Source of the DNA: Pantoea sp. AS-PWVM4
GTDB taxonomy: Bacteria; Pseudomonadota; Gammaproteobacteria; Enterobacterales; Enterobacteriaceae
DNA length: 64,000 bases
Direction of reading: 5' to 3'
Assembly (NCBI RefSeq): GCF_000468095.1
Contig: NZ_ASZC01000005.1
Coordinates: forward strand, 186,001-250,000
Shown here: one piece after another, positions 49,663-59,993 of the stretch
Numbering within the stretch: position 1 is the first letter of the stretch
Layout: each line of letters begins with the position of its first letter
The notes under the pieces: generated by a model
Told to the model about the DNA's origin: nothing
The model's database searches: none
What the model saw: the letters and a program-made list of their open reading frames with translations, nothing else
Translations under genes and position numbers: made by a program

Positions 49663-49742
49663 GTCTCTACTCCATTTATTGTATTTACGTTTTACCTTAC
49701 AGCCGATGTACAGGCTGTTCCGGTAAATGAGTTGGGCAACGG

Positions 49743-51023
49743 TCAAACAATATAACTGGCTAGCGACGGCTCTTGTTTACATAAACGACGCCAGTCCACA
49801 ATCGGCATTCGTACGTGTAAACCTACACTGCCATCATCTTCATTCCACTCTTTCTCAATCGCCTGTAACTGGTAAAAACGACTGCGCAGACGCCCGGCTT
49901 CCGGTGGTAAACGCAGATCATACTGCGCAATTTCACCCGCCAGACGTTCTGATAGTGCCTGCCATAATAATGGCAGACCGACACCGGTCTGCGCGGAAAG
50001 CCAGACGCGAATCGGTTTGTTCTCTTCATCACGGTCGATACGCGGTTCGAAACCATCCAGCATATCGATTTTGTTCATGATCAGCAGGGAAGGGATTTCA
50101 TCGGCCTCAATCTCTGCCAACACTTCATTAACTGCCTCGATGTTGTCATTGACGCGTAAATCAGCCGCATCAATCACATGCATCAGTAAGGTGGCCTGAC
50201 GCGTTTCCTGCAATGTTGCCTTAAACGCCGCCACCAAATCGTGAGGCAGGTGACGAATAAAACCTACCGTATCTGCCAGCACCACTTCCCCCACATCCGC
50301 CACATTAAGACGGCGTAAGGTCGGATCCAGCGTCGCAAACAGCTGATCCGCAGCATAAACATCCGCTGACGTGATGGCGTTGAACAGGGTGGATTTACCG
50401 GCGTTGGTGTATCCCACCAACGAAACGGTTGGCACATCGGCTTTAGCGCGCGCCTGTCGTCCCTGTTCACGCTGTTTTTCCACGCGCTCAAGACGGGAAA
50501 GGATCAGACTGATACGGTTGCGCAGCAAACGACGGTCCGTTTCCAGCTGGGTTTCACCCGGACCACGCAAACCGATACCGCCTTTCTGGCGCTCAAGGTG
50601 CGTCCAGCCACGAACCAGACGCGTTGCCAGATGGCGTAGCTGTGCCAGCTCGACCTGCAATTTACCCTCATGGGTACGGGCGCGCTGAGCAAAAATATCG
50701 AGAATTAAGCCGGTGCGATCGACAACGCGACATTCGCACAGCCGCTCAAGATTTCGTTCCTGAGCAGGGGATAAGGCATGATCGAATAAAACGACCGATG
50801 CTCCACTCGCTTTCACCGCATCGGCAATTTCAACTGCCTTTCCTTCACCGACAAAATATTTGGGATGTGGCGCTTTACGGCTGCCAGTAATAACCTGCAG
50901 CGCTTCGACGCCCGCAGAAGAGACAAGAGTTTCAAACTCCTGCAAATCTTCCAGCTCTTTGTCTTGGGAGAACCAGATGTGTACCAGTACGGCCTGCTCA
51001 CCGGCATCATAACGGTCAAACAA
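49743..51023 (-). CDS. hflX: HflX, ribosome-splitting GTPase
   Basis: 426 residues, starting at TTG with GAGGT upstream (the first residues [16 protein letters not shown] match E. coli). An N-terminal HflX domain and linker ([21 protein letters not shown]) precede an Obg-HflX GTPase domain with [18 protein letters not shown] (G1, near 205), [14 protein letters not shown] (G3) and MNKIDMLD (G4). It splits stalled 70S ribosomes after heat shock. The rare TTG start probably limits its level relative to hfq upstream. Confidence 0.97.
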   Translation of the reverse strand: MFDRYDAGEQAVLVHIWFSQDKELEDLQEFETLVSSAGVEALQVITGSRKAPHPKYFVGEGKAVEIADAVKASGASVVLFDHALSPAQERNLERLCECRVVDRTGLILDIFAQRARTHEGKLQVELAQLRHLATRLVRGWTHLERQKGGIGLRGPGETQLETDRRLLRNRISLILSRLERVEKQREQGRQARAKADVPTVSLVGYTNAGKSTLFNAITSADVYAADQLFATLDPTLRRLNVADVGEVVLADTVGFIRHLPHDLVAAFKATLQETRQATLLMHVIDAADLRVNDNIEAVNEVLAEIEADEIPSLLIMNKIDMLDGFEPRIDRDEENKPIRVWLSAQTGVGLPLLWQALSERLAGEIAQYDLRLPPEAGRLRSRFYQLQAIEKEWNEDDGSVGLHVRMPIVDWRRLCKQEPSLASYIV

Positions 51024-51103
51024 GCTATAACCTCGCTAAAATAAATAACCAGGACGGGAAAACGTTCGCGCTCTCCAGCCCTGGCTTCACGGCAACACAA
51101 AAA

Positions 51104-51415
51104 TTATTCTGCGTTATCGCCGTCTTGTTGTGGCTGCGACTGAGCGGCCTGGTTGCTTCCGCCGTGGTGGTAGTTACTGCTTCCGCCGCCCGCATTGTTG
51201 CTATGGTGCGATACCGGACGAGAAGGAACCACTGTAGAGATGGCGTGCTTATACACCATCTGGCTAACTGTGTTTTTCAACAAAATAACGAACTGATCGA
51301 AGGATTCAATCTGCCCTTGCAGCTTAATACCATTCACCAAATAGATCGAAACCGGTACACGTTCACGACGCAGTGCGTTCAAAAACGGGTCTTGTAATGA
51401 TTGCCCCTTAGCCAT
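51104..51415 (-). CDS. hfq: Hfq, RNA chaperone
   Basis: 103 residues (E. coli 102). The Sm core 1-65 is practically identical to E. coli ([20 protein letters not shown] with Gln8/Phe42-type proximal-face residues, [34 protein letters not shown]). The disordered tail is His/Gly/Asn/Gln-rich and ends acidic (QDGDNAE). It lies between miaA (102-nt gap) and hflX as in E. coli, where several promoters lie in and upstream of miaA. Confidence 0.98.
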   Translation of the reverse strand: MAKGQSLQDPFLNALRRERVPVSIYLVNGIKLQGQIESFDQFVILLKNTVSQMVYKHAISTVVPSRPVSHHSNNAGGGSSNYHHGGSNQAAQSQPQQDGDNAE

Positions 51416-51517
51416 TCTATCTTTTCCTTATATGCTTGTTGTTTGTTACTTTTTGAACCGTGGTTCAGAAAAACTGCGTAAAAAATTTGCGCACGATAAC
51501 GGATCAATTGTACACAA

Positions 51518-52468
51518 TCATCCCTGCTTCGCACTAACAACCTGAAGCACCGCATTACGCGCTAAATCTGGCTCGTCACTGTCTAACCAGTGCACGTCAG
51601 GCCAGCCACGTAACCAGGTCATCTGGCGTTTCGCGAGCTGCCGGGTTGCGCAAATTCCCCGATAAACCATTTCGTTGTAATCGATTTCGCCAGTGAGGTA
51701 AGACCACATTTGACGATAACCAACACAGCGAATGGAAGGCATATCCGTATGCAAATCACCTCGTGCAAACAGAGCGCGAGCCTCCGCTTCAAACCCTGAC
51801 GCCAGCATCTGGTTGTAACGCAACGCAATGCGTTGATGTAGCAATTCGCGATTCGCCGGAGCGATTGCGAACTGATACACGTCGTAGGGTAACGCTTCAC
51901 CGGATGTTTTTGTCAGTTCCGTTAAAGTTTTACCCGAAATAAAAAAAACTTCCAGTGCTCGCGAAAGTCTCTGCGGATCATTCGGATGAATACGACCACC
52001 GGCGACCGGATCGATTTCACACAGCTGACGGTGCAAGGCATCCCAACCTTTCTCCGCCGCCATTTGCTCTATCCGCTGACGCACGTCCGGATCGGCCGAG
52101 GGCAGCGGCGACAATCCTTCAAGCAACGCCTTGAAGTAGAGCATGGTTCCACCAACAAGCAACGGAATCTTACCCCTTTGGGTGATTTCCGCCATTTCTG
52201 CCAACGCATCACGACGAAACTCGGCAGCGGAATACGCCTCCGCCGGGTCGCGAATGTCCAGCAAGCGATGGGGTGCCTGCGCTAACTCCTCTTCGGACGG
52301 CTTCGCCGTGCCAATATCCATCCCGCGATAGATTAAGGCAGAGTCAACGCTAATAAGTTCCACCGGAAGCTGCTGACGCAAAGAAATTGCCAGCGCCGTC
52401 TTACCGGAGGCAGTCGGGCCCATCAAAAAAATTGCCTTAGGCCGGCTAGCCTGGTTCAGTTCACTCAT
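51518..52468 (-). CDS. miaA: MiaA, tRNA dimethylallyltransferase
   Basis: 316 residues. It transfers dimethylallyl from DMAPP to N6 of A37 in tRNAs reading UNN codons. P-loop [17 protein letters not shown] near 14-30; [20 protein letters not shown] and [15 protein letters not shown] for substrate and tRNA binding. Its start overlaps the mutL stop by 8 nt. Confidence 0.97.
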   Translation of the reverse strand: MSELNQASRPKAIFLMGPTASGKTALAISLRQQLPVELISVDSALIYRGMDIGTAKPSEEELAQAPHRLLDIRDPAEAYSAAEFRRDALAEMAEITQRGKIPLLVGGTMLYFKALLEGLSPLPSADPDVRQRIEQMAAEKGWDALHRQLCEIDPVAGGRIHPNDPQRLSRALEVFFISGKTLTELTKTSGEALPYDVYQFAIAPANRELLHQRIALRYNQMLASGFEAEARALFARGDLHTDMPSIRCVGYRQMWSYLTGEIDYNEMVYRGICATRQLAKRQMTWLRGWPDVHWLDSDEPDLARNAVLQVVSAKQG

Positions 52469-54302
52469 GCTTCAACGCGTTAATCGCGCTCTCAATCTCA
52501 ACGGCCTGTAACAGGCCAGAAGGCGGCGACTTTAACAGTTGCGGGCATAGCCGTTCCAGCTCCGCCAGCAACGTAATCGCCTGCGAGTGATTCCAGTGCG
52601 GGGCTTCTGCATTGTCACGACGGGCCAGCCACTGGGCCAGTGCGAACGCAGAAACCTCTTGCTGCCGGGCGAGATAGCCTAACAGTTCTGGAATCAAGAT
52701 TTGTAAATTTTGTGTGCGTAACGGTAAAGGCACCGCGCGGAGCGTCACATGCTGCCCTTCCCGTTGTAAATCAATGCCCATCGCCGTTAACAATGCCGCT
52801 TGTCGGTCAATTACCGCCATCTCCTCCGCCGCGACTTTCAGCCTGACAGGGATCAGTAACGGCTGTGGTTTCAGCCCTTCTTCTCCAGGTTGCAACTGGG
52901 CCTGTTTTAGCCAACGCGCGGCCACCGGTAAAGAGAGTAATTGCAGCGTATCGCCACGCTCCAGCAAGGCATAACATTGACGAACTACGCTCAGTACCCG
53001 CCCAAAGCTTTGCACATGAGCCGCAAGCGGTGTTTCGCTTGCGGGTTTAGGCACGGGGGCCGGGACGGATGGCGCTTTTGCCGGCGTCGGCACGCTGACC
53101 GGCGTTTGTATCAGTTTCTGATAGGCCGCCCCTTCACGCGTGCTATAGCCTGGCTCTTGCGACTGCCAGCCACCGCCCGCCGCGCCTGAGCGACGTGGCG
53201 TTGCCGCTGGCTGGGAAAAATGATTTCCGCCCGCCGCCTGCCGGTTCTCCGGCTGCCACTGTGGCGCAGGTTCTTCTGCGTGTGCAATCGGTAATTCAGC
53301 AGCACGGCTGGCCTGTAAGGCGCTCATCACCCCTTGCCAGATAAAATCATGGACCAGACGTGACTGGTGAAAACGGACTTCGTGCTTGGCCGGATGAACG
53401 TTAACATCCACCTGGTGCGGATCAATTTCCAGATAAAGCACGTAAGCCGGTTGCTGCTCATCACCTAACTGGGTTTGATAGGCCTGGCGAATGGCGTGAT
53501 TGATCAGCTTATCGCGCATCATACGGCCATTGACGTAGCAATATTGCAGGTCCGTCACCTGACGTGAACCGGCCGGATCAGCCACCCAGCCGCGCAGGGC
53601 CAAATCATCATGCTGCCAGTCAATCCTCAGCGCATGCTGCATAAAGGTGGTGCCGCAAATCGCCCCAAGTCGGCGCTCACGCTGTGCATCCTGAGTCACA
53701 CCACGGTACTGGCGCATCAACTTACCGTTATGGCTGAGCGAGATCGCCACATCGAAACGCGCCAGCGCAATACGACGAATCACTTCATCAATGTGGGTAA
53801 ACTCGGTTTTCTCCGTACGCATGAATTTGCGGCGGGCCGGGGTGTTGTAAAACAGGTCGAGGACTTCCAGCGTGGTGCCAACCGGATGTGCCGCCGGTTT
53901 AACCGTGACCGCCATATCCCGCCCTTCGGCGTAGGCCTGCCAGGCTTCGGTTTGCTCTTCGGTACGTGAAGTGAGCGTCAGGCGGGACACCGAACTGATA
54001 CTGGCGAGCGCTTCGCCACGGAAGCCCAGGCTGACAATGGCTTCGAGATCGTCCAGCGAGGCAATTTTGCTGGTTGCATGTCGCGCCAGTGCCATCGCCA
54101 GTTCATCTTTAGCTATCCCACAACCGTTATCACGAATGCGGATTAACTTTGCGCCGCCCTTTTCGATGTCCACATCGATACGCGTGGCCCCGGCATCGAG
54201 GCTGTTTTCCACCAGCTCTTTCACCACCGATGCCGGACGCTCCACCACTTCGCCTGCGGCGATCTGGTTTGCCAGCTGTGGCGGTAAAATCTGTATAGGC
54301 AT
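52461..54302 (-). CDS. mutL: MutL, DNA mismatch-repair protein
   Basis: 613 residues from the ATG at 54302 ([20 protein letters not shown]), against 615 in E. coli. GHKL ATPase motifs: [44 protein letters not shown] Pro/Ala/Gln-rich linker (about 335-430) joins the C-terminal dimerisation domain. The metal-dependent endonuclease motif of non-enteric MutLs is absent, as expected where MutH does the nicking. It links MutS to MutH and UvrD. Confidence 0.97.
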   Translation of the reverse strand: MPIQILPPQLANQIAAGEVVERPASVVKELVENSLDAGATRIDVDIEKGGAKLIRIRDNGCGIAKDELAMALARHATSKIASLDDLEAIVSLGFRGEALASISSVSRLTLTSRTEEQTEAWQAYAEGRDMAVTVKPAAHPVGTTLEVLDLFYNTPARRKFMRTEKTEFTHIDEVIRRIALARFDVAISLSHNGKLMRQYRGVTQDAQRERRLGAICGTTFMQHALRIDWQHDDLALRGWVADPAGSRQVTDLQYCYVNGRMMRDKLINHAIRQAYQTQLGDEQQPAYVLYLEIDPHQVDVNVHPAKHEVRFHQSRLVHDFIWQGVMSALQASRAAELPIAHAEEPAPQWQPENRQAAGGNHFSQPAATPRRSGAAGGGWQSQEPGYSTREGAAYQKLIQTPVSVPTPAKAPSVPAPVPKPASETPLAAHVQSFGRVLSVVRQCYALLERGDTLQLLSLPVAARWLKQAQLQPGEEGLKPQPLLIPVRLKVAAEEMAVIDRQAALLTAMGIDLQREGQHVTLRAVPLPLRTQNLQILIPELLGYLARQQEVSAFALAQWLARRDNAEAPHWNHSQAITLLAELERLCPQLLKSPPSGLLQAVEIESAINALKHE

Positions 54303-54345
54303 GGTGGTGATCCTTGTAGCTGGCTGGCCCACCAGGGGCCAGCAA

Positions 54346-55995
54346 TCAGGATTGCGGGATTTTCAGAGTTTGCCCCAACATCACGTTAGAGGACTTCATA
54401 TTATTGGCCTGCATGATGGCATTGGGGCTAACGCCATAATGGGCGGCAATTGCGGTTAACGAGTCACCGCGCACTACCTTATGGCGAACCGGACCACGCG
54501 AGGCACTTGCGGTGACGGTCGATTTCGCCGGCACCTTCAGGCGTTGCCCAACCCAAACCACATCACGTTTCAGGCTGTTCATCTCGCGCAGCGTTGCCAT
54601 ACTGACACCGTATTTTGCGGCAATACCTGACAAGGTTTCACCACGCGTCACGGTATGGCGTTGTGTCGCACCCGTATATTGCACCGTGCCTGTCGCCGGA
54701 TTACTGGCGACGCTTACCACTGGCGCGTTATCCAGCGGGCGGTTTTCTTCCCTGGGGACCGATTGCAACGGGTGCGCCAGGAAGTAATTACGTAACCCTT
54801 TATAAATCGACTGGGCAATCTTCTCCTGATAAGCGCTACTGCCCAGCAGCCGCTCCTCAGTCAAATTACTGATAAAGCCGGTTTCGACCAATAAAGAAGG
54901 GATATCCGGTGAACGTAATACGCCGAGGCTGGCATGCTCAGGCAGACGTTTATGCAACGGCGTGATGCCACGCAACTGCTGCAACACCTTCACCGCCACA
55001 TCATAGCCAACGCGCTGCGAATGGCCGAATTGCAGATCCAATACCGCCTGACTCAGATAGGGATCGGCCTGGGTATTCGCCAGCAGATCGCCTGCGCCGC
55101 CCAGCAGTTCTGATTGTTTCTCTTTCTGTTCCAGCCAGTTTGCCATTTCGCTGTTCGCGCGACGGTTGGATAGCACCCACACCGAGGCGCCGGTTGCTGA
55201 GTGGCTGGGTGCCGCATCGGCGTGAATGGATACCAGCAGGTTGGCGTTTTCTTTGCGCGCAACGTCAGAGCGGCCCATCACCGAGATAAAGTAGTCACCG
55301 GTACGCGTCAGGACCGGTTTAAACATGGGGTCCTGATCCATCAATGCTTTCAATTTACGTGCGATGGCGATGGTGACATTTTTCTCATGCAAACCACGCT
55401 GCCCGGTCGCACCGGGGTCCTGGCCGCCGTGACCGGCATCAATCGCGACGATCACCGGTTCGTTACGACTCACCGCGCCACCGGGACGGATGGTGGTATT
55501 ACTGCTGCTGACCGTGGTTACCGGGTTAGCGTTAAACGGATTTCCCTGACTGCTGCTCGTGGTTTCGCGCACCGAGCTGACCGGTGCCGCATTGCGTTTC
55601 GCCGTTTGCGTACCGCGAATGGTGAACACCACGCGATACTGATTGCCATCACGCTGAGTCGTTGCGCGGGTACGCGCAGCCTGGGTTAATTCAAATACCA
55701 GACGAATGCTCTGCTTATCTTGTGGCTTACTGTTACGGATACGCTTAACGATATTTTCGCCGCTGAACGTCAGCGGCAATCCCTGAATATTGCCGCTCTG
55801 GCGGATATCCAGTACCACGCGATCGGGGTTGTGCAACGGAAAGAAACCATAAACAGGCTGGCCATTAAAGCTCAGGGTGACCGTCGCCTGACTGTCACCG
55901 TTATCGACTTTGATATCGGCTAATGTGGCGGCCAGCGCCGAGGTGGAGAACAGACAGAGCAGCGCCAGCAACGCCATTTTCATCCGTGACATCAT
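54346..55995 (-). CDS. amiB: AmiB, N-acetylmuramoyl-L-alanine amidase with two LysM domains
   Basis: 549 residues from the ATG at 55995 ([14 protein letters not shown]), which overlaps the tsaE stop by 4 nt. A signal peptide ends STSALA. The AMIN domain covers about 25-125, and the Amidase_3 domain has Zn ligands in [32 protein letters not shown] and LVETGFISN. Two C-terminal LysM modules (about 450-495 and 504-548) begin [17 protein letters not shown] and [17 protein letters not shown]. It splits septal peptidoglycan under EnvC control. E. coli AmiB is about 445 residues and lacks these LysM modules, so peptidoglycan targeting differs. Confidence 0.95.
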   Translation of the reverse strand: MMSRMKMALLALLCLFSTSALAATLADIKVDNGDSQATVTLSFNGQPVYGFFPLHNPDRVVLDIRQSGNIQGLPLTFSGENIVKRIRNSKPQDKQSIRLVFELTQAARTRATTQRDGNQYRVVFTIRGTQTAKRNAAPVSSVRETTSSSQGNPFNANPVTTVSSSNTTIRPGGAVSRNEPVIVAIDAGHGGQDPGATGQRGLHEKNVTIAIARKLKALMDQDPMFKPVLTRTGDYFISVMGRSDVARKENANLLVSIHADAAPSHSATGASVWVLSNRRANSEMANWLEQKEKQSELLGGAGDLLANTQADPYLSQAVLDLQFGHSQRVGYDVAVKVLQQLRGITPLHKRLPEHASLGVLRSPDIPSLLVETGFISNLTEERLLGSSAYQEKIAQSIYKGLRNYFLAHPLQSVPREENRPLDNAPVVSVASNPATGTVQYTGATQRHTVTRGETLSGIAAKYGVSMATLREMNSLKRDVVWVGQRLKVPAKSTVTASASRGPVRHKVVRGDSLTAIAAHYGVSPNAIMQANNMKSSNVMLGQTLKIPQS

Positions 55996-56468
55996 GCCTG
56001 ATCCCTGCACTGCTGGAACTGTTGCAACAGGGTTTCGCCCTGCGCTGAAACTGCCTGGAGTTCTGCTTCACGCGCATTGTCAACGTAACGCAATGTCAGC
56101 GCCAGGTCCGGTTCAGGTAAGACACCCGCACCCTGCTGTGGCCATTCAACCAGGCAAATGGCATCGCCGCTGAAATAGTCGCGAATTCCCATAAACTCCA
56201 GTTCTTCCGGATCGGCCAAACGATACAGGTCGAAGTGGTATAACGTACGGCTATCCAGCGTATAGGGTTCGACCAACGTATAAGTCGGGCTTTTAACATT
56301 GCCCTGATGGCCCAGCGCCTGCAAAAAACCACGACTGAATGTCGTTTTACCCGCGCCCAAATCGCCATATAAATAAATCACCAGCGCGCTGTTGCATACG
56401 CGAGCCAGCTGCGCGCCAAGTTCAAGAGTTGCCGCTTCATCGGGCAAAGAAATAACACAGGTCTTCAT
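55992..56468 (-). CDS. tsaE: TsaE, tRNA t6A biosynthesis ATPase
   Basis: 158 residues. Walker A in [19 protein letters not shown] (near 33-42), [12 protein letters not shown] (switch-like Thr) and [17 protein letters not shown]. It cycles the TsaD-TsaB complex that makes threonylcarbamoyl-A37 in tRNA. It lies 3 nt after nnr and overlaps amiB by 4 nt, giving a tight nnr-tsaE-amiB-mutL-miaA-hfq unit. Confidence 0.96.
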   Translation of the reverse strand: MKTCVISLPDEAATLELGAQLARVCNSALVIYLYGDLGAGKTTFSRGFLQALGHQGNVKSPTYTLVEPYTLDSRTLYHFDLYRLADPEELEFMGIRDYFSGDAICLVEWPQQGAGVLPEPDLALTLRYVDNAREAELQAVSAQGETLLQQFQQCRDQA

Positions 56469-56471
56469 TCT

Positions 56472-57989
56472 TTATTGTTGGATCATCTCTGGATTAACAA
56501 ACTGCCACAGCAGCTCGAACAAATCAGTGGCCAGCATACCGCGTGTACCGCGCTGGCGGGCAACGGCGTCCGCTGCTGCACCATGCGCCACGCAGCCTGC
56601 ACAGGCCGCATTAAACAGGGCCAGTTTCTGGCCCATCAGCGCGGCAATAATGCCGCTTAATATATCGCCCATACCGCCAGAGGCCATACCGGCATTGCCA
56701 ACATCGGCAATGACCAGGTCTCCCTGGTCATCAGCGATCACCGTACCCGCCCCTTTCAACACCACGACGCCGCCGTAGCGTTTGACCAATGTCTGGGCGG
56801 CATGGATGCGGTCGCTCTCAATTTCGCTGGTCTTGACGCCCAGCAGACGCGCCGCTTCGCCGGGATGCGGCGTAATGATGCGATTCTGACGGTAATCCGC
56901 ATTGATTGCCAGCAGGTTGAGCGCATCCGCATCCCAAAGCATCGGCTTTTCGCAGGCTACAACCGTTTTCAGCGCCTGTTTACCCCAATCGCGCTGGCCT
57001 AAGCCAGGGCCAATGGCAATCACATCCGCCCATTCCAACGCCTGCTGTAGCCGTTCTTCGACCAGCGCATCCACCATCAGTTCCGGTCGGGCGGTCAGTA
57101 TTGGCGCGATATTATCTTCATGCGTCAGTACGCGCACAAGCCCTGCCCCGGCACGCAATGCTGCTTCTGCCGTCATGCGAATCGCGCCCGCCGTCCCCCG
57201 ATCCCCGCCAACCACCAGTAAACGACCATGATCGCCCTTATGCGAGGTGGCTTTGCGCGGCTTCAGCCAACGAGAGAGGTCCTGAGCATCAACACGCTGC
57301 ATCGGTGCCGGGTTACCCGCAAGAAAGGCCGACAGCCCCAGCTCATCGACATGTAATTGCCCGATATAATCACGCGCTTTGCCAGTGAGTTGTCCGGGTT
57401 TCAACACAATCATGCTTAAGGTATGCGCGGCCAGCATAGTCGCCCCCGGTGCCGTACCGTTGGCTGCCACCAGCCCAGAAGGCATGTCGATTGCCAGCAC
57501 CGGTGCCGCATGATCATTGGCGAGCGTAATCAGATGGTCATAAGGTGCAGCAGGCGCACGGTTCAGCCCGGTGCCGAGCAGAGCATCAATGATCACCTCA
57601 ACCTGTTCCGGCCAGCAGGCATCGGCTGCATGAATCACTCCGCCTGCCGCCAGCCATGCTTCGCGCGCTTGCTGCGCTTCTTCCGGTAGCGGTTTGCTGC
57701 CTTCACACGCCAGCAGCGTGACCGTGATGCCTGCCGCTTGCGCCAGCCGCGCCACCACATATCCATCGCCACCGTTGTTGCCGTGCCCGCAGAGAACCAA
57801 CCAGTGGCTGGCTTGAGGCCATAAGCGACGTGCCAGTTCATAGCTGGCCTGCCCGGCGCGCTGCATCAGTTCATACAGGGTCAGTCCCAGGCTGTCGGCG
57901 GCATCGCGCTCCAGTTTTCCTATCGCCTGCGCAGGCCAGACAGAGTGTGATAAACTGCGCGTGTTAGCGTTCAATTCCTGGTTTCTCAT
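56472..57989 (-). CDS. nnr: Nnr (YjeF), bifunctional NAD(P)H-hydrate repair enzyme
   Basis: 505 residues. The N-terminal YjeF epimerase domain (about 18-225) has WLVLCGHGNNGGDGYVVARL and the catalytic Asp in DALLGTGLNRAP. The C-terminal ADP-dependent NAD(P)HX dehydratase domain (about 230-500) has SHKGDHGRLLVVGGDRGTAG and GNAGMASGGMGDILSGI. It repairs hydrated NADH and NADPH. Its ATG at 57987-57989 lies on the complementary strand of the queG ATG at 57988-57990; a start further downstream in nnr cannot be excluded. Confidence 0.95.
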   Translation of the reverse strand: MRNQELNANTRSLSHSVWPAQAIGKLERDAADSLGLTLYELMQRAGQASYELARRLWPQASHWLVLCGHGNNGGDGYVVARLAQAAGITVTLLACEGSKPLPEEAQQAREAWLAAGGVIHAADACWPEQVEVIIDALLGTGLNRAPAAPYDHLITLANDHAAPVLAIDMPSGLVAANGTAPGATMLAAHTLSMIVLKPGQLTGKARDYIGQLHVDELGLSAFLAGNPAPMQRVDAQDLSRWLKPRKATSHKGDHGRLLVVGGDRGTAGAIRMTAEAALRAGAGLVRVLTHEDNIAPILTARPELMVDALVEERLQQALEWADVIAIGPGLGQRDWGKQALKTVVACEKPMLWDADALNLLAINADYRQNRIITPHPGEAARLLGVKTSEIESDRIHAAQTLVKRYGGVVVLKGAGTVIADDQGDLVIADVGNAGMASGGMGDILSGIIAALMGQKLALFNAACAGCVAHGAAADAVARQRGTRGMLATDLFELLWQFVNPEMIQQ

Positions 57990-59127
57990 GTCATACCCTC
58001 TCGATCTTCAACAGCTTGCTCAACAGATTAAACTCTGGGGGCGCGAACTCGGCTTCCAGCAAGTCGGTATTTGCGATACCGATCTCAGCCTTGAAGAACC
58101 CAGGTTGCAGGCGTGGCTGGATAAACAATACCACGGCGAGATGGAGTGGATGGCGCGTCATGGCATGATGCGTGCGCGTCCCCATGAGTTACTACCCGGC
58201 ACATTGCGGGTGATCAGCGTTCGTATGAATTACCTGCCAGCCAAAGCAGCCTTCGCCAGCACGCTGAAAAATCCGCAACTGGGTTATGTCAGCCGCTATG
58301 CGCTGGGCCGCGATTATCACAAAGTATTACGCAATCGACTGAAAAAGCTCGGGGAAAAGATTCAGGAGCAGTGTGGCGAGCTGAATTTCCGCCCATTTGT
58401 TGATTCCGCCCCGCTGCTGGAACGTCCACTGGCAGCCAAAGCAGGCCTGGGCTGGACCGGCAAACATTCACTGATTCTCAACCGTGAAGCGGGTTCGTGG
58501 TTTTTCCTCGGCGAGTTGCTGATCGACTTGCCGTTGCCAGTAGATACCCCGCAGGAAGAACAGTGTGGCCGTTGTGTCGCCTGTATGACCATCTGCCCGA
58601 CATCAGCGATTGTCGAGCCGTACACCGTGGATGCGCGACGTTGCATCTCTTACCTGACCATTGAACTGGAAGGTGCCATCCCGGAAGAGTTTCGCCCGCT
58701 GATCGGCAACCGTATCTATGGTTGCGACGATTGCCAGTTGATTTGTCCGTGGAACCGCTATGGGCAACTCACCGACGAAGACGATTTTTCACCGCGTGCC
58801 GTGCTGCATGCACCACCGCTCACCACGCTGTTTATGTGGGATGAAGCAAAATTTTTGCGCGTGACTGAAGGGTCGGCCATTCGCCGTATTGGACATCTGC
58901 GTTGGTTGCGTAACGTAGCGGTGGCATTGGGCAATGCGCCCTGGTCAGAAGAAAATATCGCCGTGCTGCAACAGCGTTCAGGACAGCATCCCTTGCTGGA
59001 TGAACATATCGATTGGGCGCTGGCTCAACAGCGCGAGAAGCGTGCCGCTCTTAAAGTTGAGGTCCAGCCTGCACAGAAATTGCGTCTGGTACGAGCGATT
59101 GAAAAAGGTCTGGCGCGTGATGCGTGA
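57988..59127 (+). CDS. queG: QueG, epoxyqueuosine reductase
   Basis: 379 residues from the ATG at 57988 (MSYPLDLQQLAQQIKLWG), the E. coli length. It reduces epoxyqueuosine to queuosine in tRNA with cobalamin and two [4Fe-4S] clusters. Cluster ligands: CGRCVACMTICPTSAI (near 190) and GCDDCQLICPWN (near 242); catalytic Asp is in FVDSAPLLERPLAAKAGLGW. It is divergent from nnr with overlapping start codons. A datA-like DNA segment begins right after the stop. Confidence 0.96.
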   Translation: MSYPLDLQQLAQQIKLWGRELGFQQVGICDTDLSLEEPRLQAWLDKQYHGEMEWMARHGMMRARPHELLPGTLRVISVRMNYLPAKAAFASTLKNPQLGYVSRYALGRDYHKVLRNRLKKLGEKIQEQCGELNFRPFVDSAPLLERPLAAKAGLGWTGKHSLILNREAGSWFFLGELLIDLPLPVDTPQEEQCGRCVACMTICPTSAIVEPYTVDARRCISYLTIELEGAIPEEFRPLIGNRIYGCDDCQLICPWNRYGQLTDEDDFSPRAVLHAPPLTTLFMWDEAKFLRVTEGSAIRRIGHLRWLRNVAVALGNAPWSEENIAVLQQRSGQHPLLDEHIDWALAQQREKRAALKVEVQPAQKLRLVRAIEKGLARDA

Positions 59128-59153
59128 TTGAACAAATTTGCAGGATAAAATCC

Positions 59154-59162
59154 TTTTCCACA
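59154..59162 (+). promoter_or_regulatory. DnaA box 1 of the datA-like locus
   Basis: TTTTCCACA fits the TTWTNCACA consensus. It lies 27 nt after the queG stop and 3 nt from the next box, which is inverted relative to it. Confidence 0.65.
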
Positions 59163-59165
59163 TGC

Positions 59166-59174
59166 TGTGAATAA
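59166..59174 (-). promoter_or_regulatory. DnaA box 2 of the datA-like locus
   Basis: TTATTCACA read on the minus strand fits TTWTNCACA. It faces box 1 and is about 85 bp from the IHF site. Confidence 0.65.
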
Positions 59175-59257
59175 AATTATCAGGCCGATTAGCGGGATGC
59201 CCCGTTATATCGTCCAGTAAGTTTAACAACAGTCTGAAACATGAAAAAATAGATTAA

Positions 59258-59270
59258 AATCAATAAATTA
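59258..59270 (+). promoter_or_regulatory. IHF binding site of the datA-like locus
   Basis: AATCAATAAATTA matches WATCAA-N4-TTR at every defined position and lies in A+T-rich DNA between DnaA boxes 2 and 3. In E. coli datA the IHF site also lies between two essential boxes, bending the DNA so that DnaA molecules meet. Confidence 0.7.
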
Positions 59271-59326
59271 TAAATTTATCGTAAACATTTATACATACAT
59301 TAAGATATAAGCAATCGTCCAGAGCC

Positions 59327-59335
59327 TGTGGATAA
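59327..59335 (-). promoter_or_regulatory. DnaA box 3 (high affinity)
   Basis: A perfect TTATCCACA on the minus strand, 56 bp beyond the IHF site. Confidence 0.75.
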
Positions 59336-59394
59336 CTCTGTTCAAAACGGTTTTGCATATAGGGTAAAACGCCGTCTGAATGCACCGGGCAGAT

Positions 59395-59403
59395 TGTGGA
59401 TAA
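59395..59403 (-). promoter_or_regulatory. DnaA box 4 (high affinity)
   Basis: A second perfect TTATCCACA on the minus strand, 59 bp from box 3 and in the same orientation. Confidence 0.75.
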
Positions 59404-59552
59404 CCTGCTGGCCGATCAAGGCAGCGACTGTCGTCAGTTCATCAATTTTTGACTTTGCAGCATTGCGCAAACTTTCCAGAAAACGGTTTGGCTGCCACAG
59501 TTTTAGTTTTGCTCGTGACCGAAGACAAATAACTTAAATGAATATTCAAAAC

Positions 59553-59628
<76 letters not shown>

Positions 59629-59653
59629 GTAGGAGGTACTGCTATACAAATTT

Positions 59654-59729
<76 letters not shown>

Positions 59730-59755
59730 ATAGGAGGTACTGCTGAACCAAATTT

Positions 59756-59831
<76 letters not shown>

Positions 59832-59881
59832 ATCATCTTGGTTCTGGCCGCACCGAAATTCTTCATCGGTACGGGGTGCGC

Positions 59882-59909
59882 ATTATACGAGAAATCCTTT
59901 CCATCGCAA
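59882..59909 (-). promoter_or_regulatory. Promoter of the tRNA-Gly operon
   Basis: On the minus strand TTGCGA (59904-59909), a 16-bp spacer and a perfect TATAAT (59882-59887), followed by the GC-rich discriminator GCGCACCCCG. That discriminator is typical of stable-RNA promoters under ppGpp/DksA (stringent) control. The first tRNA begins about 50 nt downstream. Confidence 0.75.
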
Positions 59910-59993
59910 GAGCCTGAAAGCAAAATTTTGCGCTTTCTGCGCGTTTGCCGATTAATTCAGCAACCTGCTGTTTTCCTGCGCACCCGAAGGCGA

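Larger units (their letters stand above)
59128..59552. other. 425-bp non-coding region containing a datA-like DnaA-titration locus
   Basis: Between queG and the tRNA-Gly genes, exactly where E. coli has datA. Four 9-mers fit TTWTNCACA: TTTTCCACA at 59154-59162 (+), then TTATTCACA at 59166-59174, TTATCCACA at 59327-59335 and TTATCCACA at 59395-59403 (all on the minus strand). An exact IHF consensus (WATCAA-N4-TTR) lies at 59258-59270 within a very A+T-rich stretch (about 59221-59310). No gene was seen. In E. coli datA with IHF promotes hydrolysis of DnaA-ATP and so limits re-initiation. Confidence 0.85.

Noticed and set aside
59128..59552. Second replication origin suggested by DnaA boxes next to A+T-rich DNA
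   Set aside because: There are no DNA-unwinding 13-mers or clustered GATC sites, and the position matches datA, not oriC (which lies by mnmG/mioC in enterobacteria).
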